From: Phenylobacterium aquaticum
GTDB taxonomy: Bacteria; Pseudomonadota; Alphaproteobacteria; Caulobacterales; Caulobacteraceae
NCBI RefSeq assembly: GCF_947378715.1
Contig: NZ_CANCLE010000035.1
Coordinates: 1-27,458 of the forward strand
DNA length: 27,458 nucleotides
Reading direction: 5' to 3'
Every line of letters begins with the position of its first letter. Position 1 is the stretch's first letter. The notes under the pieces were generated by a model, which searched no databases, had not been told where the DNA came from, and was given only the letters and a program-made list of their open reading frames with translations. Positions 1 through 7,070 of the stretch are shown in pieces. The position numbers and the translations under genes are program-made.

Positions 1-1
1 G

Positions 2-361
2 GGCTTTGGCCTGACCCACACCCTGCCCCGGCTGATCGGCCAGCAGCGCGCCAATCTGATGTTCCTGACCGGGCGTCGGGTGAAGGCCGAGGACGGCCTG
101 GCCTGGGGCCTGGTCGACGAGGTGGTCCCGCTCGACCAGCTGCTGTCGGTCGCCAAGGCGCTGGCCCTGGAGATCGCCGAGAACGCCCCCCTCGCCGTGG
201 TCGCCACCCGCAAGACCTTGCGTGGCGACCTCGCCAAGGCGGTGCGCGACCAGACCAACCATGAGCACGGCCAGCAGACGGTGCTGCGCGCCACAGAGGA
301 CTTCGCCGAAGGCGTCCGCGCGGTGCAGGAACGCCGGGCCGGGAACTTCAAGGGGAAGTAA
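2..361 (+). CDS. Enoyl-CoA hydratase/isomerase family protein, C-terminal part
   Basis: The reading frame is open from the window edge to a TAA stop, so only about the last 119 residues are seen and the 5' end lies outside. The segment LIGQQRANLMFLTGRRV followed by A-x-GLVDEVVP matches the region after the oxyanion-hole part of the crotonase fold, where the active-site half ends and the trimerisation helices begin. The tail with KTLRGDL and a basic end is also typical. The family hydrates or isomerises acyl-CoA thioesters in beta-oxidation and related routes in the cytoplasm. The substrate cannot be told because the N-terminal active-site region is missing. It converges on the eda operon with a palindromic repeat between them. 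Confidence 0.85.
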   Translation, partial: GFGLTHTLPRLIGQQRANLMFLTGRRVKAEDGLAWGLVDEVVPLDQLLSVAKALALEIAENAPLAVVATRKTLRGDLAKAVRDQTNHEHGQQTVLRATEDFAEGVRAVQERRAGNFKGK

Positions 362-370
362 GACCCGCTG

Positions 371-511
371 CTCCCCCGCTGGGGGCGCTGTCAGCGAAGC
401 TGACTGAGGGGCCCGGCCCGCAGGGACGGTTGCAGTCCGTCTGTCGCATCCGCCCTCCAACGAGGGCGGCCCCCTCCACCGCTTCGCGGTCCCCCTCCCG
501 CTGTGGGGGAG
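371..511. repeat. Palindromic intergenic repeat, family A copy 1
   Basis: Two arms of about 42 bases are roughly inverted copies of each other. The left arm (371-413) starts CTCCCCCGCTGGGGG and ends GACTGAGGGG. The right arm (about 468-511) ends CTCCCGCTGTGGGGGAG. The element fills the space between the converging enoyl-CoA hydratase and eda genes and could fold on either strand. It has no T-tract, so it is not a standard terminator. The left arm closely matches the element inside imuB at 26079-26214. Confidence 0.6.
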
Positions 512-515
512 GAGC

Positions 516-1133
516 CTACTTCCCCAGCCCGGCGGCTTCCCGCGCGAGCTCGGTGATGCGACCCCAGTCGCCGGCTCGGACGGCGTCGGCAGGCGCGACC
601 CAGGAGCCGCCGACGCAGATCACGTTGGGCAGGGCCAGGTATTCCGGCGCGTTCTGCAGGCTCACCCCGCCGGTCGGGCAGAAGGTCGCCTGGGGAAAGG
701 GGCTGGCGAACGCCTTCAGGGCGCCTGTGCCGCCGACGATATTGGCCGGGAACAGCTTGAAATAGTTATAGCCGAGCGACAGGCCCGCCATCAGCTCGGT
801 GGCCGTGGCGATCCCGGGCAGCAGCGGCAGGGGGCCGTCGTCGAATTCCTCGCCGTCGATCAGGCCGGGGCTGACCCCGAACCGGGCGCCGGCGTCATAG
901 GCCTCCTGGCGCATGGCGGAATTCAGGATGGTGCCGGCCCCGACCACGCCGCCCTCGACCTCGCCAGCGATGCGGCGGATGCAGTTGATGGCTGCGGGGG
1001 TGCGCAGGGTCACCTCAAGAGCCAAGAGGCCTCCGGCCACCAGGGCCTTGGCCAGGGGCACCGCCTGGGCTTCGTCCTCGATGATCAGCACCGGCACGAC
1101 GGGCGCCAGTTTCAGGATGTCGGGAAGCGTCAA
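516..1133 (-). CDS. eda: 2-keto-3-deoxy-6-phosphogluconate (KDPG) aldolase
   Basis: Class I aldolase that cleaves KDPG into pyruvate and glyceraldehyde-3-phosphate, the last step specific to the Entner-Doudoroff pathway. The 205-residue length fits the family. Visible landmarks are PVVPV near residue 11, the catalytic Glu in LEVTLRT (E40), the GAGT turn near 65, the Schiff-base Lys in YFKLFPA (K126) and the phosphate-binding stretch CPTGGV. The start is a TTG that overlaps the glk stop (TTGA). A GGAAGGA sequence 8 bases upstream supports it, and no ATG lies between it and the conserved core. It is the last gene of pgl-edd-glk-eda and is probably translationally coupled to glk. In C. crescentus eda is not part of this operon, as far as I recall. 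Confidence 0.95.
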   Translation of the reverse strand: MTLPDILKLAPVVPVLIIEDEAQAVPLAKALVAGGLLALEVTLRTPAAINCIRRIAGEVEGGVVGAGTILNSAMRQEAYDAGARFGVSPGLIDGEEFDDGPLPLLPGIATATELMAGLSLGYNYFKLFPANIVGGTGALKAFASPFPQATFCPTGGVSLQNAPEYLALPNVICVGGSWVAPADAVRAGDWGRITELAREAAGLGK

Positions 1134-2107
1134 AGCCGTGATCCTTCCAGGGTGTCGAGGGCGCGGGCCGCGCCCACCAGGGCCGCATAAGGGTGGATGA
1201 TCAGGGCGGTCGGGATATCGGCCATGTAGTCGGCCAGACGGCCCTTGGCCTCGAACCGGCGACGGAAGCCGCCCATCATCAGCCGCTCGATCAGCCGGGG
1301 CGCGATGCCGCCGGAGACGAAGACCCCGCCCCGCGCGCCATAGGTCAGGGCGATATCGCCCGCCACATTGCCAAGGATTTCGCAGAACCGGTCGAGAGTC
1401 TCGAGCGCCAGGGGATCGGCGCCCGCCAGGCCGGCGGCGGCGACGGCCTTCTCGTCGGCGTGGACGACGGCCTGGCCCCGGATATCGGCCAGGGCCTTGT
1501 AGAGCGAATACATCCCCGGGCCCGAGAGCACGCGCTCGATCGAGACCCGGCCGTGGGTCTGGCGCAGGCGGCTCAGGACCTGGTCTTCCAGCTCGTCGCC
1601 GGGTGCGAAGCTGGCGTGACCGCCTTCGGCCGGGACCGGCACGTCGCCGCGATCTGAGCGGGCCAGGCCCGCGACCCCGAAGCCGGTGCCGGCGCCCAGC
1701 ACGACGATCGGCGCGCCGTCGGCGCCCCTCAAGGTCGGCCCGATCACCCGCAGGTCGTCGGCCTCCATCAAGGGGGCGGCCAGGGCCTGGGCCCCGAAAT
1801 CATTGAGCAGCTTGGCGGTCTCGAATTCGAAGGTCCCGACCAGCTCGCCCTCGGAGATCCGCCAGGCCAGGTTGGTGAACTCGATCTCGCCATCGACCAC
1901 CGGACCGGCCACCGCGATCACCGCCTTGGTGGGAACCTTGCGGCCGGCGGTGGTCTCCAGATAGGTCGCGATGACTTCGCTCAGCGAGCCATAGTCCTTG
2001 GCCGGATAGGTCTTGGGATGGCGGATACGGCCGGTCTCGTCGACCAGGGCCATCCGGGCGTTGGTGCCGCCGACATCGCCGACCAGCCCGATGAAATGGG
2101 TCTTCAC
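1130..2107 (-). CDS. glk: Glucokinase
   Basis: Phosphorylates glucose with ATP to glucose-6-phosphate in the cytoplasm and so feeds the Entner-Doudoroff route. At 325 residues it matches the proteobacterial Glk family (ROK-unrelated, E. coli Glk type). Landmarks are the N-terminal phosphate loop GDVGGTNAR (10-18), the LNDFGA segment carrying the catalytic Asp (D103), the second phosphate-binding loop GAGTGFGVA (138-146), EGGH near 162 and the C-terminal FVSGGI segment. The start is GTG, which overlaps the edd stop as GTGA, with a GAGGGGG ribosome site 4 bases upstream. It lies between edd and eda in the same operon. Confidence 0.95.
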   Translation of the reverse strand: MKTHFIGLVGDVGGTNARMALVDETGRIRHPKTYPAKDYGSLSEVIATYLETTAGRKVPTKAVIAVAGPVVDGEIEFTNLAWRISEGELVGTFEFETAKLLNDFGAQALAAPLMEADDLRVIGPTLRGADGAPIVVLGAGTGFGVAGLARSDRGDVPVPAEGGHASFAPGDELEDQVLSRLRQTHGRVSIERVLSGPGMYSLYKALADIRGQAVVHADEKAVAAAGLAGADPLALETLDRFCEILGNVAGDIALTYGARGGVFVSGGIAPRLIERLMMGGFRRRFEAKGRLADYMADIPTALIIHPYAALVGAARALDTLEGSRL

Positions 2108-3918
2108 GCCGCCCCCTCGAAAAGCACGGACGCGCCGGCCTCGGCCGCGCCCACTGAGCGGCGCATCCAGCCGAACAGCTCGCGCCCATAGCCGAAGCCC
2201 GAGCCTTTCGCCACCGCGCGCGGCCGGGCGGCGAGTTCGGAGGGGTCGACCTTGATCTCCAGCACCCCGGCATGGGCGTCGAGGCGGATGATGTCGCCGT
2301 CGCGGACCTGGGCCAGCAGACCGCCGCAGGCGGCCTCGGGCGTCACATGGATGGCGGCGGGCACCTTGCCCGAGGCGCCGGACATCCGCCCATCGGTGAC
2401 CAGGGCCACCTTGAAGCCCTTGTCCTGCAGCACGCCCAGCACCGGGGTCAGGCTGTGCAACTCGGGCATGCCATTGGCCTGCGGCCCCTGGAACCGCAGC
2501 ACGGCGATGAAGTCACGGTTCAGCTCGCCGCGCTTGTGGGCGGCCAGCAGGTCGTCCTGGTCGTCGAACACCAGGGCCGGCGCCTCCAGGGTCAGGTGCT
2601 CGGACTTGACCGCCGAGGTCTTGATCACCGCCCGGCCGAGGCCGCCGGTCAGGAGGCGGATGCCGCCCTCCGCCTGGAAGGGATTGTCGGCGGGGCGCAG
2701 GATGTCGCTGTTGAGCGAGGTCGCCGTCCCCTCGCGCCAGGTCAGGACGCCGTCCTGCAGGAAGGGCTCGGTCTGATAGTGCCGCAGGCCCGTCCCCGCC
2801 ACCGTGACCACATCCTCATGGGCCAGGCCCGCGTCGAGCAGCTGGCGGATCACGAAGGCCATGCCGCCGGCGGCGTGGAAGGCGTTCACGTCCTCCGACC
2901 CGTTCGGATAGACCCGGGCCAGGAGCGGCGTGACCTTGGACAGGGCGTCGAAGTCGCTCCAGTCGATCAGCACGCCGGCCGCGCGGGCCATGGCGACCAG
3001 GTGCAGGGTGTGGTTGGTCGAGCCGCCGGTGGCCAGCAGGCCCACCACCGCATTGACGATCGACTTGGCGTCGACCACCGCCGACATCGGCGCATAGGCG
3101 TTGCCGCCGTCAGCGATCTCGATGGCGCGGCGCGGGGCGGCGGCGGTCAGCGCGTCGCGCAGCGGCGTGTTGGGATGGACGAAGGCCGCGCCCGGCAGGT
3201 GCAGCCCCATCATCTCCATCATCATCTGGTTGGAATTGGCCGTGCCGTAGAAGGTGCAGGTGCCCGGCCCGTGATAGGACTTCATCTCGGAGTCCAGCAG
3301 CTCGTCGCGGGTGGCCAGGCCCTGGGCGTAGAGCCCGCGCACCCGGGCCTTCTCGGCATTGGGCAGACCCGAGGTCATGGGCCCGGCCGGCACGAAGATC
3401 ACCGGCAGATGGCCGAAGGCCAGGGCCCCCATCACCAGGCCCGGCACGATCTTGTCGCAGACCCCCAGCATCAGGGCGGAATCGAAGGCGTCATGGGTCA
3501 GCGCCACCGCCGTCGACATGGCGATGACGTCGCGGGAGAACAGGGAAAGCTCCATGCCCGGGCGGCCTTGCGTCACCCCATCGCACATGGCCGGCACGCC
3601 GCCGGCCACCTGGGCCGTGGCGCCCACGGCCTCGGCGGCGGCCTTGATCAGCTCGGGGAAGCGCTCGAAGGGCTGATGGGCCGAGAGCATGTCATTGTAG
3701 GAGCTGACGATGGCCACATTGGGGGCGGTCGGATTGCGCATCCGCTGCTTGTCGCCCTCGGGGCTGGCGGCGAAGGCGTGGGCCCAGTTGGCGCAGGAAA
3801 GCTTGGCCCGGCCGACCCCGGCGCTGCGGGCCGCCTCCATGCGCTCCAGATAGTCGGCCCGGACCTCGCGGCTGCGGTCGATGATGCGGGCGGTGACGTC
3901 GGCTGTGACGGGATGCAT
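2104..3918 (-). CDS. edd: 6-phosphogluconate dehydratase
   Basis: Iron-sulfur dehydratase of the IlvD/Edd family that turns 6-phosphogluconate into KDPG. From the ATG at 3918 it has 604 residues, the normal size for Edd. Three conserved cysteines that can hold the [4Fe-4S] cluster are visible: C112 in MCDGVTQG, C154 in GVCDKIVPG and C221 in GTCTFYGTANS. I chose 3918 because the protein then begins MHPVTADVT, as in relatives, and GAGGTGAGC precedes it. The frame stays open further upstream but that part overlaps pgl and has no family similarity. pgl ends 46 bases before it and glk overlaps its stop by 4 bases. The cluster type implies oxygen sensitivity. Confidence 0.96.
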   Translation of the reverse strand: MHPVTADVTARIIDRSREVRADYLERMEAARSAGVGRAKLSCANWAHAFAASPEGDKQRMRNPTAPNVAIVSSYNDMLSAHQPFERFPELIKAAAEAVGATAQVAGGVPAMCDGVTQGRPGMELSLFSRDVIAMSTAVALTHDAFDSALMLGVCDKIVPGLVMGALAFGHLPVIFVPAGPMTSGLPNAEKARVRGLYAQGLATRDELLDSEMKSYHGPGTCTFYGTANSNQMMMEMMGLHLPGAAFVHPNTPLRDALTAAAPRRAIEIADGGNAYAPMSAVVDAKSIVNAVVGLLATGGSTNHTLHLVAMARAAGVLIDWSDFDALSKVTPLLARVYPNGSEDVNAFHAAGGMAFVIRQLLDAGLAHEDVVTVAGTGLRHYQTEPFLQDGVLTWREGTATSLNSDILRPADNPFQAEGGIRLLTGGLGRAVIKTSAVKSEHLTLEAPALVFDDQDDLLAAHKRGELNRDFIAVLRFQGPQANGMPELHSLTPVLGVLQDKGFKVALVTDGRMSGASGKVPAAIHVTPEAACGGLLAQVRDGDIIRLDAHAGVLEIKVDPSELAARPRAVAKGSGFGYGRELFGWMRRSVGAAEAGASVLFEGAA

Positions 3919-3964
3919 GCTCACCTCGAAAACCTCAGGCGCGGGACAGGGAGGGCCGGGTCGC

Positions 3965-4642
3965 TCAGGGCGTCCAGAGGACCCGAACCGGGGATTTAGC
4001 CTGTTCCAGCAGGACATGCACGGGCAGACCGCCACCGGTTTCCACGATCGCCCGCTTCGTCGCCCCGGAGATCAGGATCAGGGTCTGACGGGCCATCAAG
4101 AGGGCGGCCAGGGTCAGCGTGATGCGCGCCACGGGCGGCGAGCCGACCCCGGCCGGAACCCCGATCGCCCAGCGGGCGCCATGCAGGTCCATGCCGGCCG
4201 CCAGCACCGGGCTGCCAGGAATCAGCGAGGCGACATGGCCGTCCTCGCCCATCCCTAGGAACAACATGTCGAAGCCGCCCAGGGCGCGGAGCCCGGGCTC
4301 GGCGATCAGCGCGCTGGCCTCGGGATCGGCGGCGTCGTGGCGCAGGGGCAGAAAATCGGCCGCCGCCGCCTGGTCGACCAGCAGCCGCTCGCGCACCAGC
4401 CGCTCATTGGAGTCGGGCGAGGTCACGGGAACGAAGCGGTCGTCCGAGAGGGTGACGGTGACGTGGCGCCAGTCGAACACGGCGCGGGCCAGGCGATCAT
4501 AGATCGGCGCCGGGGTGCGGCCACCGGTCCCAACCAGGGTCGCCCAGCCGCGCTCGGTGATTCCCCAGCCCAGGGCGTCCAGGGTCGCGTCGACCACGGC
4601 GTCGGCCAAAGCGTCGGAATCGGCGAAAGTCTCGATCATCAT
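3965..4642 (-). CDS. pgl: 6-phosphogluconolactonase
   Basis: Hydrolyses 6-phosphogluconolactone, the product of Zwf, to 6-phosphogluconate. It has 225 residues, normal for the DevB/SOL type. Landmarks are VGTGGRTP (38-44), the phosphate-site stretch TLSDDRFVP followed by SNERLVRERLL (64-88), and GMGEDGHVASLIPG (130-143), which carries the catalytic His. The start is one of two adjacent ATG codons (4642 or 4639). No strong ribosome site is visible. Long open sequence upstream is the shadow of the opposite-strand membrane-protein gene. It is the first gene of the pgl-edd-glk-eda group. Its usual partner zwf is not adjacent but sits on the same strand 10.7 kb away. Confidence 0.94.
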   Translation of the reverse strand: MMIETFADSDALADAVVDATLDALGWGITERGWATLVGTGGRTPAPIYDRLARAVFDWRHVTVTLSDDRFVPVTSPDSNERLVRERLLVDQAAAADFLPLRHDAADPEASALIAEPGLRALGGFDMLFLGMGEDGHVASLIPGSPVLAAGMDLHGARWAIGVPAGVGSPPVARITLTLAALLMARQTLILISGATKRAIVETGGGLPVHVLLEQAKSPVRVLWTP

Positions 4643-4759
4643 GCCGCCATAACGCGGCGGCGGCGAAAAGGCCGCTCGATTTCCCGTGATCGCCGGTTCC
4701 GGCGGGGACAAATCGGCAACCGGGGATTGGGACTGCGAATATTGACCCTGCGGTCGATC

Positions 4760-4789
4760 ACCAGCACCTAGGGATCCCGCCGTGCTGGT
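4760..4789. promoter_or_regulatory. Perfect inverted repeat between divergent pgl and CPBP genes
   Basis: ACCAGCAC (4760-4767) and GTGCTGGT (4782-4789) form a perfect 8-base inverted repeat around a 14-base loop that itself contains GGGATCCC. No T-tract follows on either strand, so it is not an intrinsic terminator. Its place in the 207-base divergent gap fits an operator or an RNA hairpin in the CPBP leader. The role is a guess. Confidence 0.3.
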
Positions 4790-4849
4790 CCTCTCATGGG
4801 CCGGCCCGGCGGGCGGAACCCGGCAAAGCGTAGCCAGATGAAGGCGCCC

Positions 4850-5644
4850 ATGTTGAACCTCGCGCGTTGGAAGTTTGGGGTCTTTGTTATTTTCGTGCTG
4901 GGCCTGCCGGCCGTCTTGATGGCGACCGGCGAACCGCGCCTGGTCGAACTTGGCAAGTTGGCGATGATCCTTTCGCCGGGCGTGGTCGGCTTGGGGCTCA
5001 ATTTCGGTCTGGGCGACCGCAGCCAAAGGATCCGCTGGCGCTGGATTGGCCTTGCCTGCGCCTTGACCTTGGCCATTGCCGGTGGGGCGCTGGCCGTAGC
5101 CCTGGCGGCTGGAGCGGCGGATTTCCACAGCAGCGGGGCGCCGCCGGCGACCGTCCTGCAGGCGGCGGGCGTCTCGGCCCTGACCAGCGTGCTGGAGGAG
5201 CTGGGCTGGGCCGGCGGCGGGCTGGCCCTGGCCCTGAAGGCGTTCGGTCGCCAGCGCGGCGTGCTGATCCTGGGCCTGGTATGGGCCGCCTGGCACCTTG
5301 TCCCGGTCGTGCTTCGGGTCGGGCTGTTCCCCGATCTGGAAGCGGGCCCTCCCGGCATGATCGTCGCCTTTGTCATGGCTTGCCTGGTCTATCGCGAGCT
5401 GCTGACCGGCTTGCGTGAACGCGCTCACAGCTGGCTCGCGGCGGCGGCGAGCCATGCCGCGCCCAACATCGTCCTTGCCGCACTGGTGGCGGCCGGACTC
5501 GGCGGCTTTCATCGTCCCGGCGCCTGGGCGCTGTTCCCCGCTCCCGGCGGACTGGTCTTTCCGGTGCTGGCCCTGGTCGCGATCCTGGCGTTGCGCCGAT
5601 TGGCCGGGGGGAGCGATGGCCCAGGCGGCGACGCCCGGGTGTGA
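4850..5644 (+). CDS. CPBP-family intramembrane protease-like membrane protein
   Basis: Hydrophobic protein with about seven or eight membrane segments, matching the CPBP (CAAX protease and bacteriocin-processing, ABI) superfamily. Of the family motifs it has the glutamate pair in EELGWAGG (about residues 116-123), a His in WAAWHLVP (H149) and the third motif ASHAAPN (H202, N206). The first motif is usually EExxxR; here Ala replaces the Arg, although the catalytic Glu pair and both His remain. I prefer ATG 4850 because GAAGG lies 5 bases upstream; ATG 4838 is in frame but has no ribosome site. It is divergent from pgl. The substrate is unknown, and nothing in the context shows a bacteriocin or prenylated partner. 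Confidence 0.8.
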   Translation: MLNLARWKFGVFVIFVLGLPAVLMATGEPRLVELGKLAMILSPGVVGLGLNFGLGDRSQRIRWRWIGLACALTLAIAGGALAVALAAGAADFHSSGAPPATVLQAAGVSALTSVLEELGWAGGGLALALKAFGRQRGVLILGLVWAAWHLVPVVLRVGLFPDLEAGPPGMIVAFVMACLVYRELLTGLRERAHSWLAAAASHAAPNIVLAALVAAGLGGFHRPGAWALFPAPGGLVFPVLALVAILALRRLAGGSDGPGGDARV

Positions 5645-5798
5645 CCGCCCTGCGGCCTTGGCGCCGAAGACGCGTTCCGCGTTCAAGCCTGGCGAGGCCC
5701 ACTCCACGGAACCCGATCGCGTCCAGCGAGCTTCATCATGAGCCGGCACGCGCGCGCCATCCGGGGGCGTGCCCTTCGTTCATGTCAGGATCACCGCC

Positions 5799-7061
5799 AT
5801 GCGCATCGCCCAGGTTCCGCCGCTCTATGAAGCCGTGCCGCCCCGGTTCTATGGCGGCACCGAGCGGGTTGTGGCCCATCTGACCGACGCCCTGGTCGAT
5901 CTCGGCCACGCGGTCACCCTGTTCGCCAGCGGCGAGGCCCGGACCCGGGCCCGGCTGGTGGTGGTGCGCGACGAGGCGATCCGTCTCGACCCCGCGCCGC
6001 TGAAGTCGGACCTGGCCGCCCACATGGTCATGCTGGAGGAGGTCCGCCGCCGCGCCGACCAGTTCGACGTGATCCATTTCCACACCGACATGATCCATTT
6101 CCCGTTCTTCGAGGACATGGCCGAGAAGACGATCACCACCCTGCACGGCCGCCTGGATCTGAAGGACCTGGCCGGGGTCTATGCCCGCTGGCCGCAGTTT
6201 CCGATGGTCTCGATCAGCGACGACCAGCGCAGGCCCCTGGCGGACGCCAACTGGGCCGGGACCGTGCACCACGGCATGGCCGCCGACCTCTATGAATTCC
6301 ATCCGAAGGGCGAAGGCTATCTGGCCTTCCTCGGCCGCATCTCGCCGGAGAAGCGACCTGACCGCGCCATCGAGATCGCCCGGCGGCTCGGCAAGCCGCT
6401 GAAGATCGCCGCCAAGGTCGACGCCGCCGACCAGCGCTATTTCACCGAGGTCATCGAACCCCTGATCCGGGCGGCCGGCCCCCAGGTGGAATTCATCGGG
6501 GAGATCGGCGACGGTGAGAAATCGGCCTTCCTGGGCAGGGCCGAGGCCCTGCTGTTTCCCATCGACTGGCCGGAGCCCTTCGGCCTGGTGATGATCGAGG
6601 CCATGGCTTGTGGAACCCCGGTCGTGGCCTATGCCTGCGGCTCGGTCCCCGAGGTGATCGAACCGCTGATCCGGGCGGCCGGCCCCCAGGTGGAGTTCAT
6701 CGGCGAGATCGGCGACGGTGAGAAATCGGCCTTCCTGGGCAGGGCCGAGGCCCTGTTGTTTCCCATCGACTGGCCGGAACCCTTCGGCCTGGTGATGATC
6801 GAGGCCATGGCTTGTGGCACCCCGGTCGTGGCCTATGCCTGCGGCTCGGTCCCCGAGGTGATCGAGGACGGGGTGACCGGCTTCATCGTGCGCACGGATG
6901 ACCAGGCCTGCGCCGCCGTCGCCCGGGTCGGCGCGCTCGACCGCCGCCGGGTGCGGCAGCGCTTCGAGGCGAGGTTCTCGGCCACCGCCATGGCCCGGCG
7001 CTATCTGACGCTCTATGATCGCCTGGGCCAGGTGGCCTGCCCCCTCGCCGCCCGGGCCTGA
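5799..7061 (+). CDS. GT4-family glycosyltransferase with an internal 68-residue tandem duplication
   Basis: GT-B fold glycosyltransferase that starts MRIAQVPPLYEAVPP, then YGGTERVV near residue 20 and the TLHGRLDL and LGRISPEK landmarks. This belongs to the family often found next to a debranching-type glucosidase in Proteobacteria, usually about 340-360 residues long. Here it is 420 residues because residues 217-284 are repeated exactly as 285-352. Each copy contains the donor-sugar E-x7-E motif (EPFGLVMIE) and MACGTPVVAY, so the protein has two copies of the C-terminal nucleotide-sugar site. I chose ATG 5799 from family similarity and an AGGA upstream; 5769 is possible. The stop lies 9 bases before the next gene, which implies co-transcription. 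Acceptor and donor are unknown. Whether the duplicated protein folds and works is open. Confidence 0.88.
   Translation: MRIAQVPPLYEAVPPRFYGGTERVVAHLTDALVDLGHAVTLFASGEARTRARLVVVRDEAIRLDPAPLKSDLAAHMVMLEEVRRRADQFDVIHFHTDMIHFPFFEDMAEKTITTLHGRLDLKDLAGVYARWPQFPMVSISDDQRRPLADANWAGTVHHGMAADLYEFHPKGEGYLAFLGRISPEKRPDRAIEIARRLGKPLKIAAKVDAADQRYFTEVIEPLIRAAGPQVEFIGEIGDGEKSAFLGRAEALLFPIDWPEPFGLVMIEAMACGTPVVAYACGSVPEVIEPLIRAAGPQVEFIGEIGDGEKSAFLGRAEALLFPIDWPEPFGLVMIEAMACGTPVVAYACGSVPEVIEDGVTGFIVRTDDQACAAVARVGALDRRRVRQRFEARFSATAMARRYLTLYDRLGQVACPLAARA
6447..6854 (+). repeat. 204-bp tandem duplication, two copies, inside the glycosyltransferase gene
   Basis: Copy 1 is 6447-6650 and copy 2 is 6651-6854, with a period of exactly 204 bases (68 codons), so the frame is kept. 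The copies differ at 7 positions and every difference is synonymous. The 11-base word GAGGT(C/G)ATCGA lies at 6447, 6651 and 6855, marking the unit ends and a likely short-homology crossover point. The unit joins the EVIEPLI context to the EVIEDG context. Confidence 0.97.
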
Positions 7062-7070
7062 GGCTCGACC

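Noticed and set aside
371..511. Intrinsic terminator between the enoyl-CoA hydratase gene and eda.
   Set aside because: The inverted repeat lacks a T-tract on either strand and matches a dispersed repeat, so it is listed as a repeat.
2272..3999. A 575-codon open frame on the plus strand opposite edd.
   Set aside because: Same antisense artefact; Edd on the minus strand has its cluster cysteines and normal length.
4643..5749. An N-terminal extension of pgl that would give a 594-residue protein.
   Set aside because: The added part is antisense to the CPBP gene and unlike any lactonase; the 225-residue form matches the family.
5645..5798. A small gene between the CPBP gene and the glycosyltransferase gene.
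   Set aside because: Short open frames here run into neighbouring genes and have no ribosome site or recognisable product; I see only a weak AGGA before the glycosyltransferase start.
6447..6854. Simple assembly duplication by repeat collapse or expansion.
   Set aside because: The copies differ at seven positions, so exact duplication by the assembler does not explain it; a strain-haplotype join remains possible and is stated in the finding.
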